A stretch of DNA of 64,000 nt from Paraburkholderia sacchari. Its GTDB lineage: Bacteria; Pseudomonadota; Gammaproteobacteria; Burkholderiales; Burkholderiaceae. The stretch is from assembly GCF_000785435.2 (NCBI RefSeq), contig NZ_JTDB02000001.1, forward strand, positions 496,001 through 560,000. Reading direction: 5' to 3'. Positions 25,921 through 33,661 of this stretch are shown here, piece by piece. Both the position numbers and the translations under genes were made by a program. Numbering within the stretch: the first letter of the stretch is position 1; every line of letters begins with the position of its first letter. Below the pieces are notes generated by a model. That model was not told where the DNA came from. It saw nothing but the letters and a program-made list of their open reading frames with translations, and ran no database searches.

Positions 25921-27465
25921 ATGTGCGGCATCGTAGGCGTAGTTTCCCGCTCCCCCGTCAATCAGCTCCTCTATGACGCGCTGCTGCTCCTGCAGCACCG
26001 TGGTCAGGACGCGGCCGGCATTGCCACCGCGAACGGCAACACGTTCCATATGCACAAGGCCAACGGCATGGTGCGCGACGTGTTCCGCACGCGCAACATG
26101 CGCAGCCTGCCCGGCACCAGCGGCATTGGCCAGGTGCGCTACCCGACGGCCGGCTCGGCGTCGAGCGAAGAGGAGGCCCAGCCGTTCTACGTGAACGCGC
26201 CGTTCGGCATGATCCTCGCGCACAACGGCAATCTCACCAACTGGCAGCAGCTCAAGGAAGAGATGTTCCGCGTGGACCGCCGCCACGTGAACACCAATTC
26301 CGATACCGAAGTGCTGCTCAACGTGCTTGCGCACGAAGTGCAGCTCGCGAGCTCGGGCCTCGAACTCGATCCGGCCGCGCTCTTCAAGGCCGTCTCGGGC
26401 GTGCACCGCCGCGTGCGCGGTTCGTACGCGATCGTTTCGCTGATCGCCGGCTACGGCCTGCTCGCGTTCCGCGACCCGTTCGGCATTCGCCCGCTGTGCA
26501 TCGGCAAGATCGAGACGCCGGAAGGCATCGAGTGGATGGTCGCTTCGGAGTCGGTCGCGCTCGAAGGCATCGGCTTCGAGTTCGTGCGCGACGTGCAGCC
26601 GGGCGAGGCGGTGTTCATCGACTTCGACGGCAACCTGCACGCGCAGCAATGCGCGGCGGCGCCCAAGCTGAACCCCTGCATTTTCGAGCTCGTGTACCTC
26701 GCGCGTCCGGACTCGGTGATCGACGGCGTGCCGGTCTACAACGCGCGCCTGCGCATGGGCGACTATCTGGCCGAGAAGATCAAGCGCGAACTGCCCGACG
26801 TGAAGATCGACGTGGTCATGCCGATTCCCGACTCGTCGCGCCCGGCGGCCATGCAGGTCGCGAACAAGCTCGGCGTCGAGTATCGCGAAGGCTTCTTCAA
26901 GAACCGCTACGTGGGCCGCACCTTCATCATGCCGGGCCAGGCCATGCGCAAGAAGTCGGTGCGCCAGAAGCTCAACGCCATGGGCATCGAGTTCAAGGGC
27001 AAGAACGTGCTGATCATCGACGATTCCATCGTGCGCGGCACCACCTCGCAGGAAATCGTGCAGATGGCGCGCGACGCCGGCGCGACCAAGGTGATCTTTG
27101 CTTCGGCGGCGCCGCCCGTGAAGTACCCGAACGTCTACGGCATCGACATGCCCACGCGCGGCGAGCTGGTCGCGCATGGCCGCACCGACGAAGAAGTGGC
27201 GCGCATCATCGGCGCGGACCATCTCGTGTATCAGGACGTTGAGGCGCTCAAGCAGGCCGTGCGCGACATCAATCCCGAACTTACGGAGTTCGAAGCTTCG
27301 TGCTTCGACGGCGATTACATCACCGGCGACATCACGAGCGCGTATCTGGACAAGATCGAGCTGGCGCGTCTGGCACCCCAGGCGCAGTCCGACCGCGACG
27401 CCGCGAGCGACGCGATGGACGGCGGCACGCGCTCGCAGCTGCATCTACAACTCTCGGTGGAGTAA
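25921..27465 (+). CDS. purF: Amidophosphoribosyltransferase
   Basis: A protein of 514 residues that commits PRPP to purine synthesis by forming phosphoribosylamine from glutamine. The Ntn-hydrolase nucleophile is Cys2 (MCGIVGVVS, exposed after Met removal). The PRPP site NVLIIDDSIVRGTTS is at about residues 361-376, and the catalytic YREGFFKNRYVGRTF loop is intact. The ATG is fixed by the need for Cys2, and a GAAGGA ribosome site precedes it. It ends at a terminator before metZ. Confidence 0.98.
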   Translation: MCGIVGVVSRSPVNQLLYDALLLLQHRGQDAAGIATANGNTFHMHKANGMVRDVFRTRNMRSLPGTSGIGQVRYPTAGSASSEEEAQPFYVNAPFGMILAHNGNLTNWQQLKEEMFRVDRRHVNTNSDTEVLLNVLAHEVQLASSGLELDPAALFKAVSGVHRRVRGSYAIVSLIAGYGLLAFRDPFGIRPLCIGKIETPEGIEWMVASESVALEGIGFEFVRDVQPGEAVFIDFDGNLHAQQCAAAPKLNPCIFELVYLARPDSVIDGVPVYNARLRMGDYLAEKIKRELPDVKIDVVMPIPDSSRPAAMQVANKLGVEYREGFFKNRYVGRTFIMPGQAMRKKSVRQKLNAMGIEFKGKNVLIIDDSIVRGTTSQEIVQMARDAGATKVIFASAAPPVKYPNVYGIDMPTRGELVAHGRTDEEVARIIGADHLVYQDVEALKQAVRDINPELTEFEASCFDGDYITGDITSAYLDKIELARLAPQAQSDRDAASDAMDGGTRSQLHLQLSVE

Positions 27466-27529
27466 GCGTAGCGAACGGGGAGCGCGTGCATGGCGCGCTT
27501 GCCGCGCCGAACTCCACGCAGTTCCAGAG

Positions 27530-27564
27530 AGCCCGCTTCTGCCGACGCAAAAGCGGGCTTTTTT
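27530..27564 (+). terminator. Intrinsic terminator after purF
   Basis: AGCCCGCTT pairs with AAGCGGGCT across a 12-base loop, followed by a run of T to 27564. It separates purF from metZ. Confidence 0.85.
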
Positions 27565-27610
27565 GCGCCTGTTTCAGGCACGGCGGCTTCACGAAACGGA
27601 AAATGCGAAT

Positions 27611-28807
27611 ATGAACGACGACCTCAACTTCGACACGCTGGCGGTGCGCTCGGGTTCGCTGCGCAGCGAGTTCAACGAACATTCGGAAGCGCTCTTTCTC
27701 ACGTCGAGTTTCTGTTTTGGCAGCGCCGCCGAGGCGGCCGAGCGCTTCAAGCACTCCGAAACCGGCTACACGTACGCGCGTTTCACGAATCCGACCGTCA
27801 CCATGTTCCAGGATCGCCTGGCCGCGCTCGAAGGCGGCGAGGCGTGCATGGCCACGGCCTCGGGCATGGCCGCGATCATGTCGGTGGTGATGGCGGCGTT
27901 GCAGCAGGGCGATCACATCGTGAGCTCGCGCAGCCTGTTCGGTTCGACGCTCGGCATGTTCTCGCAGATCTTCCCGCGCTTCGGCATCACGACCACCTTC
28001 GTCGATCCTTCCGATCTCGACGCGTGGAAGAACGCCGTGCGCCCCGAGACGAAGATGTTTTTCCTCGAAACGCCGTCGAACCCGCTCACCGAAGTGGCCG
28101 ATATCGAAGCGGTGGGCAAGCTTGCGAAGCAGGCCGGCGCGCTGTTCGTGGTCGACAACTGCTTTTGCAGCCCGGCGTTGCAGCAGCCGCTCAAGTTCGG
28201 CGCCGATGTCGTGATGCACTCGGCCACCAAGTTCCTCGACGGCCAGGGCCGCGTGCTGGGCGGCGCGCTGGTGGGCTCGAAGCAGTTCATCATGGAAACG
28301 GTGTTCCCGTTCGTGCGCAGCGCGGGCCCGACGCTTTCCGCGTTCAATGCGTGGGTGCTGCTCAAGGGCCTGGAGACGCTCTCGCTGCGCGTGGAGAAGC
28401 AATCGGCCAACGCGCTCGAAATCGCGCGGTGGCTCGAGGCGCATCCGGCTGTGAAGCGCGTCTTTTATCCGGGGCTCGAATCGCATCCGCAGCACGCGCT
28501 CGCGATGCGCCAGCAGAAGTCGGGCGGCGCGATTGTCTCGTTCGAGCTCAAGGGCGATACGCCCGAAGCGCAGCGCGCGAACGCCTGGCGCGTGATCGAC
28601 GGTACCAAGGTCTGCTCGATCACCGGCAATCTCGGCGATACGCGCACGACCATCACGCATCCGGCCACTACCACGCATGGCCGCATCACGCCCGAGGCGC
28701 GCGCTGCGGCGGGTATTACCGAAGGGCTGATCCGGCTTGCGGTGGGCCTCGAAGATCCGCGTGACGTGCGCCGCGATCTCGCGCATGGGCTCGACGCGGC
28801 GCAGTAA
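27611..28807 (+). CDS. metZ: O-succinylhomoserine sulfhydrylase
   Basis: A PLP enzyme of 398 residues of the Cys/Met metabolism family. It makes homocysteine directly from O-succinylhomoserine and sulfide in methionine synthesis. The PLP lysine is K207 in VMHSATKFLDGQGRVLGG; FLETPSNPLTEVADI and YTYARFTNPT are family marks. In betaproteobacteria the purF-metZ order is conserved, which favours MetZ over MetB or MetC. The ATG at 27611 is used; the frame is open upstream through the purF end. Confidence 0.93.
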   Translation: MNDDLNFDTLAVRSGSLRSEFNEHSEALFLTSSFCFGSAAEAAERFKHSETGYTYARFTNPTVTMFQDRLAALEGGEACMATASGMAAIMSVVMAALQQGDHIVSSRSLFGSTLGMFSQIFPRFGITTTFVDPSDLDAWKNAVRPETKMFFLETPSNPLTEVADIEAVGKLAKQAGALFVVDNCFCSPALQQPLKFGADVVMHSATKFLDGQGRVLGGALVGSKQFIMETVFPFVRSAGPTLSAFNAWVLLKGLETLSLRVEKQSANALEIARWLEAHPAVKRVFYPGLESHPQHALAMRQQKSGGAIVSFELKGDTPEAQRANAWRVIDGTKVCSITGNLGDTRTTITHPATTTHGRITPEARAAAGITEGLIRLAVGLEDPRDVRRDLAHGLDAAQ

Positions 28808-28851
28808 GAGCCGCACATTCAAATTACGCATTTCTTGTTATTGAGTTCGTC

Positions 28852-29712
28852 ATGGCCGTCATTCGAGCGTTGTTCGTTTATCCGGTGAAGTCCTGCGGCG
28901 CGATCGCGCTCGATCGCGCGCAGCTCGACGCGAAGGGGTTGCCATGGGACCGTCACTGGATGGTGGTGGACGAGAACGGCCGCTTCGTCTCGCAGCGCGA
29001 AATCGCAGCGATGGCGCGCATCGTGCCGGCGTTCGTCGAGGGCGGCGTGCGTCTCACGATGACGGACATGGACGCGCCCCTGGATCTTTCTTTCACGCCG
29101 CGCGGCAACGAAGCGCGCATGCGGGTGACGGTCTGGAAGGACTCCTTCGAAGCCCTCGACGAAGGCGATGAAGCCGCGCGGTGGTTTTCGCAGGCGCTTG
29201 GCGTGGCGGTGCGCCTGGTGCGTTTTGCGCCGGACGTTACGCGCCTCGCGAGCAGGCAGTGGACGAACGACGAGGACGTGCCCACGCAGTTCGCCGATGG
29301 CTTTCCGCTGCTTGTCGCGAGCGAAGCGTCGCTGGCGGACCTGAACGCGCGTCTCGCGGCGAAGGGCGCAGCGCCGGTGCCGATGAGCCGTTTCCGCCCG
29401 AACATCGTCGTGGATGGCGTCGATGCATTCGACGAAGACTTTATCGACACGCTGTCGATCGATGGCGGCGGCATTGTGCTGCGCTTCGCCAAGCCGTGTG
29501 CGCGCTGCCCGATCACGACGATCGATCAGCGCACGGGCGAGCGCGATGCCCAGTGGCCCGCCGAGCCGCTCGACACGCTCGCGGCGTTCCGCGCCGATCC
29601 GCGCGTGGATGGCGGGCTCACGTTCGGGCAGAACGCGATGGTGGTCGCGGGCGCGGGCGAGCGTCTCGTGGTGGGCGCGCAGGCGCAGTGGGAATACCGC
29701 TTCGAAGAATGA
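28852..29712 (+). CDS. MOSC-domain protein (YcbX/mARC-like)
   Basis: A protein of 286 residues: an N-terminal MOSC beta-barrel (IRALFVYPVKSCGAIALD) and a C-terminal MOSC domain with CARCPITTIDQRTG, where C216 or C219 would be the molybdenum ligand of mARC-type molybdoenzymes. E. coli YcbX, of similar build but with an extra ferredoxin domain, detoxifies N-hydroxylated bases. This protein lacks the ferredoxin part, so it needs a separate electron donor. It stands alone, 44 bases after metZ. Confidence 0.85.
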   Translation: MAVIRALFVYPVKSCGAIALDRAQLDAKGLPWDRHWMVVDENGRFVSQREIAAMARIVPAFVEGGVRLTMTDMDAPLDLSFTPRGNEARMRVTVWKDSFEALDEGDEAARWFSQALGVAVRLVRFAPDVTRLASRQWTNDEDVPTQFADGFPLLVASEASLADLNARLAAKGAAPVPMSRFRPNIVVDGVDAFDEDFIDTLSIDGGGIVLRFAKPCARCPITTIDQRTGERDAQWPAEPLDTLAAFRADPRVDGGLTFGQNAMVVAGAGERLVVGAQAQWEYRFEE

Positions 29713-29763
29713 TGGCGCAGCGGAGTGCGCGCGGGTTGGTGTCGAATCGCGTCTAGCCGGCGC

Positions 29764-30579
29764 TCAGTGCGCCGGCAGCGCGCGCCACTGCCCGGGCGCG
29801 AACCCGAAGCGCCGCGTGAACGCATGCGTGAACGCGCTCTGGTCGCCGAAGCCTACTTCCAGCGCAATGTGCGTGAGCGAGAGGCGCGGATCCGCGAGCA
29901 GCATGAGCGAGGTGTCCAGGCGCAGGCGCTGCAAATAGCGATGCGGCGTCTCGCCGAACGCTTCGATAAAGAGCTGATGAAAGCGCCGCATGCCGAAGCC
30001 GCAATGCGCGGCCAGATCGGCAATGCGCAACGGCTCCGCGAGATGTGCGCGCAGCCAGCGGTCGACACGCGCGAAGTCGAGGCCCGCCGCGGCTTCGAAG
30101 GCGTCGCTGCCGGCGATGCCCGCCTGCGCGAGCACGGCGGCGCACAATTGCGCCGAGGCGTCCCAGTGAAAGCGGCGCGCACGCGGATCGGCGCTCGCGT
30201 GCGTGCCGTGTGCCGGCGTATCGCTACGTTGTGCTTGCGAGGCAATCTCGCGCACTAGCTGCGTGAGCGCCGGGTCGATGCGCACGGCGCGCGCCGTGTC
30301 GAAGAGCCGCTCGGGCACCGCCAGCGCTGCGGCGGGCAAGTCCAGCACGAGCAGGCGGTTCTCGCCGATACCCGCGTAATCGTGCCGCGCACCGGCCGGA
30401 ATCAGCCAGGCCGAACGCGGGTCGATGCGCTCGCCGACACCGTCCACCGTCATCACCATCTCGCCGTCGAGCCCCAGCACGATCTGGTGAAAATCGTGCA
30501 CGTCGGTTTCCTCGATTGCGCCGTAGCAGCGCAAGGCGATGCCGGGCGCGGCGACCGATGAGGCGTGATGCGGATTCAT
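29764..30579 (-). CDS. AraC-family transcriptional regulator
   Basis: A protein of 271 residues. The N-terminal cupin-like part (HDFHQIVLGLDGEMVMTVDGVG) would bind a small effector. Two helix-turn-helix motifs at about 170-268 include RIADLAAHCGFGMRRFHQLF and LTHIALEVGFGDQSAFTHAF, with the terminal RRFGFAPGQWR. It converges with the MOSC gene and lies 36 bases downstream of the FKBP gene's stop on the same strand. The target and ligand are unknown. Confidence 0.9.
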   Translation of the reverse strand: MNPHHASSVAAPGIALRCYGAIEETDVHDFHQIVLGLDGEMVMTVDGVGERIDPRSAWLIPAGARHDYAGIGENRLLVLDLPAAALAVPERLFDTARAVRIDPALTQLVREIASQAQRSDTPAHGTHASADPRARRFHWDASAQLCAAVLAQAGIAGSDAFEAAAGLDFARVDRWLRAHLAEPLRIADLAAHCGFGMRRFHQLFIEAFGETPHRYLQRLRLDTSLMLLADPRLSLTHIALEVGFGDQSAFTHAFTRRFGFAPGQWRALPAH

Positions 30580-30615
30580 GGCGAACGATGCGTGGAGCGC
30601 GCTGCTCAGCGAGGC

Positions 30616-30957
30616 TTAAACGGCGAGCAGTTCCACTTCGAACACGAGCGTGGCGTTCGGCGGAATCACGCCGCCCGCGCCGCGCACGCCGTAGCCGAGT
30701 TGCGGCGGGATCGTGAGCTTGCGCACGCCGCCCACCTTCATGCCCTGCACGCCTTCGTCCCAGCCCTTGATGACCATGCCGCCGCCCAGCACGAAGGCGA
30801 ACGGGTCGTTGCGGTCCTTGCTCGAATCGAACTTCTGGCCGTCCGTGAGCCAGCCGGTGTAGTGCACGCTGACGGTTTGGCCGGCCTTCGCCTCGGCGCC
30901 GCTGCCTTCGGTCAGGTCTTCGTACTTGAGGCCGGATGCGGTGGTCACGATGGACAT
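30616..30957 (-). CDS. FKBP-type peptidyl-prolyl cis-trans isomerase
   Basis: A single FKBP domain of 113 residues without signal peptide, hence cytoplasmic. Typical stretches are [36 protein letters not shown] and [16 protein letters not shown]; the active-site aromatic and acidic residues of FKBP12 (Y, D, W and F positions) are kept. It assists proline isomerisation during folding. An AGGAGTG ribosome site precedes ATG 30957. It is followed on the same strand by the AraC gene. Confidence 0.94.
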   Translation of the reverse strand: MSIVTTASGLKYEDLTEGSGAEAKAGQTVSVHYTGWLTDGQKFDSSKDRNDPFAFVLGGGMVIKGWDEGVQGMKVGGVRKLTIPPQLGYGVRGAGGVIPPNATLVFEVELLAV

Positions 30958-31160
30958 GGAACACTCCTGAATCGGAAAAAAGGAAAAGCGTTATTGTAGG
31001 CGCTTTGCAGGGCGAGCGAGGCGCCCCGCCCGCGGGTGCTTCGCGTATGCCCCGGCTCCATGCGCCTTCGCAGGCACGTCGCGTGCGGTGCGCGTGGGGC
31101 GTCCGGCGGCGCGAGCCGCATGAGACGAAGGCGCAGCGAAGCCAATCCATCATCGCTGCC

Positions 31161-31166
31161 TATAAT
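31161..31166 (+). promoter_or_regulatory. -10 element for the kinase-like gene
   Basis: A perfect TATAAT lies 43 bases before ATG 31209. No clear -35 is seen at the normal distance. Confidence 0.4.
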
Positions 31167-31208
31167 TGGGGCGGGCCCGCCCCCGGCGAGCGAAAGAAAA
31201 GGAATCCG

Positions 31209-31970
31209 ATGGCGTCCACCTCTCCCACCCCGAGCGAGCGCACGGCGCATTTGTGTGCCGAAGCCGCGCTGTTCATGCGCGATCACGTGCTCTCGCGCGT
31301 GTCGCACGACTTGCGCAGTCCGCTGAACGCAATCCATAGCTGGGCCTATGTGCTCGAGCGCAAGATCGACGGCGCCGATGCCGCCGCGCAGCGCGCGCTC
31401 GCGGGCATCCGCACGGGCGTCGAGCAGCAGGTGCAACTGCTCGAAACGCTCGTCGATAAGACGCGCGCCGAGACACGCAAGCTGCACATCGAGCGCGCGC
31501 CGTTCGCGCTCGACGCGCTGATAGACGAAACTCAGGACGAGGCGCGCCGCGCGCTCGCCGACGCGCGCGGCGTCAGCCTCTCTGTGCAGGGCGTGCCCAC
31601 CGGCGCGACGCTCGACGCCGCGCGCGAGCGCATCGGCCAGGCGCTCTGGCTCATGCTGGCGTTCGCGACGGAGGCAAGCACGCCGGGCGCGGTGATCACG
31701 CTGGACGTGAGCGCGACGGCCACGGCCGCTCAATTCGAGGTGCATTGGCAGGCGAACGGCGCGGCGCTCGCCGACGAGACACTGCCGCATTTGTTCGAAG
31801 CATTCGCCCGGGCTCAGGCGCGCGAGCCGCAGGAGGCGGGCCGCGCTCCGTGGATGCTGGCGCTGTGCCAGCGCGTGGCCGAGGCGCATGGCGGGCGCTT
31901 CGAGGCGCGTCCGCTAGTGGAAGGCGAGGCCGCCGCGCTCACGCTGAACGTGCCAGTCAGCGGCGCATAA
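31209..31970 (+). CDS. Degenerate sensor-histidine-kinase-like protein without sensor domain
   Basis: A soluble protein of 253 residues from ATG 31209. The HisKA dimerisation box is clear (RVSHDLRSPLNAIHSWAYVLE, His near residue 37). The following ATPase-like part keeps the fold outline (LPHLFEAFARAQ as F box, LALCQRVAEAHGGRFEA as the last helix and strand) but lacks a recognisable N-box asparagine, the DxGxG of G1 and the GxGLGL of G2. It may be a phosphotransfer or regulatory pseudokinase. No response regulator is adjacent. AGAAAAGGAA upstream provides a ribosome site. Confidence 0.75.
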   Translation: MASTSPTPSERTAHLCAEAALFMRDHVLSRVSHDLRSPLNAIHSWAYVLERKIDGADAAAQRALAGIRTGVEQQVQLLETLVDKTRAETRKLHIERAPFALDALIDETQDEARRALADARGVSLSVQGVPTGATLDAARERIGQALWLMLAFATEASTPGAVITLDVSATATAAQFEVHWQANGAALADETLPHLFEAFARAQAREPQEAGRAPWMLALCQRVAEAHGGRFEARPLVEGEAAALTLNVPVSGA

Positions 31971-32202
31971 CAGGCTCGTGACGGGCTCCTCCGGCGCGGG
32001 CGTTTAACAACCCCGCTCGAACCGCGCGATCCGGGCGCGGCGTCAGGCCGCATGGGCATCGGTCTCGCGGCGCAGGCGCGCTGCAAGCGCGTCGCGTCGG
32101 GCGCACGGGCTTAGCCACATGGGCAATCCGGCCCGCCCGTCCAGGCCTTACAGGGTTCTTTCACCCTTATACTGAGCGATTCGTTTCCCGGAGCCCTTTC
32201 TC

Positions 32203-33642
32203 TTGAGTCAGCTTATCGCTCTCGCCGGCGCGCTGTTGCTTGTTGCCCTCAACGGTTTCTTTGTCGCGGCGGAGTTCGGTCTCGTCAAGCTGCGCGCGAC
32301 GCGCGTGCAAAGCCTGGCGACCCAGCACGGCTTGCGCGGGCGGCTGCTCGCCAAGGTCCATGGCCAGCTCGATGCCTATCTTTCCGCGTGCCAGCTCGGC
32401 ATCACGCTCGCTTCGCTCGGCCTCGGCTGGATCGGCGAGCCGGCCTTCGCGCAGTTGCTCGAACCCGTGTTCGATCTCGTGGGCGTGCGTTCGCCTGAGC
32501 TGATCCACGCCATTTCGCTGGCGTTCGCGTTTACCGTGATTTCGTTCCTTCACATTGTGGTGGGGGAACTCGCGCCCAAGTCGCTCGCGATTCGCGAAGC
32601 CGAGAAGATCTCGCTATGGGCCGCCGCGCCGCTGTACGGTTTCTACTGGATGATGTATCCGGCCATCTGGGTGCTCAATTCGAGCGCGAATGCGGTGCTG
32701 AAACTGGTGGGCCTTTCGGCGGAGCACGGCACCGAGGCGCATTACTCGACCGACGAACTCAAGCTGATTCTGCGCAGCCGCCGCTCGGCGGAGGAGGCGC
32801 AGGCCGAAGAGCGCGCGCAAGCCGATGCGCGTGCGCTGGTGGACGGCCGCGCCGGCGGTTTCGCTCGACGCGCGAGGCGTGCCGGGAGCGCGGCAGGCGC
32901 GGCGCATGGCGCGGACACGTACAGCGCCGACGAATGGAACGCGCTCGCGCATTCGCTGGACTTCTCGCGCCTGACGGTTTCGGATCTCATGCGCCCCGGG
33001 CACGAGATGGTGGGCCTGCGCCGCGACCTGTCGCTCGCCGAGAACATGCAGATCGTCGCGCGCCATCGCTTCAGCCGCTATCCGCTCTTCGAGGACGCCT
33101 CGGGCGAGCGCGTGGCGGGCCTCATTCACCTGAAGGATCTGCTGCTCGCGCGCGAGGCGGGCCACGCACTCGACGACCTCGGCAAGTTCGTGCGCCCCGT
33201 GCAGTACGTGAAGCCCGAGACGCCCGCGCTCGCGCTGTTCCGGCGCTTTCGCAAGGGCGGGCCGCACTTCGCGCTGGTCGGGCGCAAGGGCATGCGGCCG
33301 GGCGGTTTTCTCACGCTCGACAATATGCTCGGCGCGCTGGTGGGCCAGATTCACGACGAATTCCATCAGGCCGACACCGACTGGACCCGCATGGACGACG
33401 GCACCCTGATGGGGCGCGGCAGCTTGCCGGTGGTGTCGCTGGAGCAGGCGCTAGGCATCGATATCGACGAAGGGCGCGCGGAGTCGGTGGGCGGCCTCGT
33501 GATTCATGCGCTCAACGATCTGCCCACCGAGGGGCAGCGGGTCGAGTTCGACCGCTTCGACATCGTCGTCAAGAAGATGAAGGGGCCGCGCATCGTGCTC
33601 GTGCGCGTGTATCCGAAGGATCTGGAGGACGAGGGCGGCTGA
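32203..33642 (+). CDS. CNNM/CorC-type transporter with CBS pair (HlyC/CorC family)
   Basis: A membrane protein of 479 residues. It has an N-terminal DUF21/CNNM domain with about four helices (ALAGALLLVALNGFFVAAEF, VISFLHIVVGELAPKSLAIR), a hydrophilic Ala/Arg-rich insert at about 195-240, a CBS pair at about 255-370 (VSDLMRPGHEMVGLRRDLS, VAGLIHLKDLLLA), and a C-terminal CorC_HlyC domain (SVGGLVIHALNDLPTEGQRV). Relatives transport or regulate Mg, Co or Na. The start is TTG 32203, supported by GGAG 32190-32193; no ATG gives the complete first helix. A -10-like TATACT lies at 32168-32173. Confidence 0.88.
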   Translation: MSQLIALAGALLLVALNGFFVAAEFGLVKLRATRVQSLATQHGLRGRLLAKVHGQLDAYLSACQLGITLASLGLGWIGEPAFAQLLEPVFDLVGVRSPELIHAISLAFAFTVISFLHIVVGELAPKSLAIREAEKISLWAAAPLYGFYWMMYPAIWVLNSSANAVLKLVGLSAEHGTEAHYSTDELKLILRSRRSAEEAQAEERAQADARALVDGRAGGFARRARRAGSAAGAAHGADTYSADEWNALAHSLDFSRLTVSDLMRPGHEMVGLRRDLSLAENMQIVARHRFSRYPLFEDASGERVAGLIHLKDLLLAREAGHALDDLGKFVRPVQYVKPETPALALFRRFRKGGPHFALVGRKGMRPGGFLTLDNMLGALVGQIHDEFHQADTDWTRMDDGTLMGRGSLPVVSLEQALGIDIDEGRAESVGGLVIHALNDLPTEGQRVEFDRFDIVVKKMKGPRIVLVRVYPKDLEDEGG

Positions 33643-33661
33643 GTTCGCGCCGAGGTTGGCC

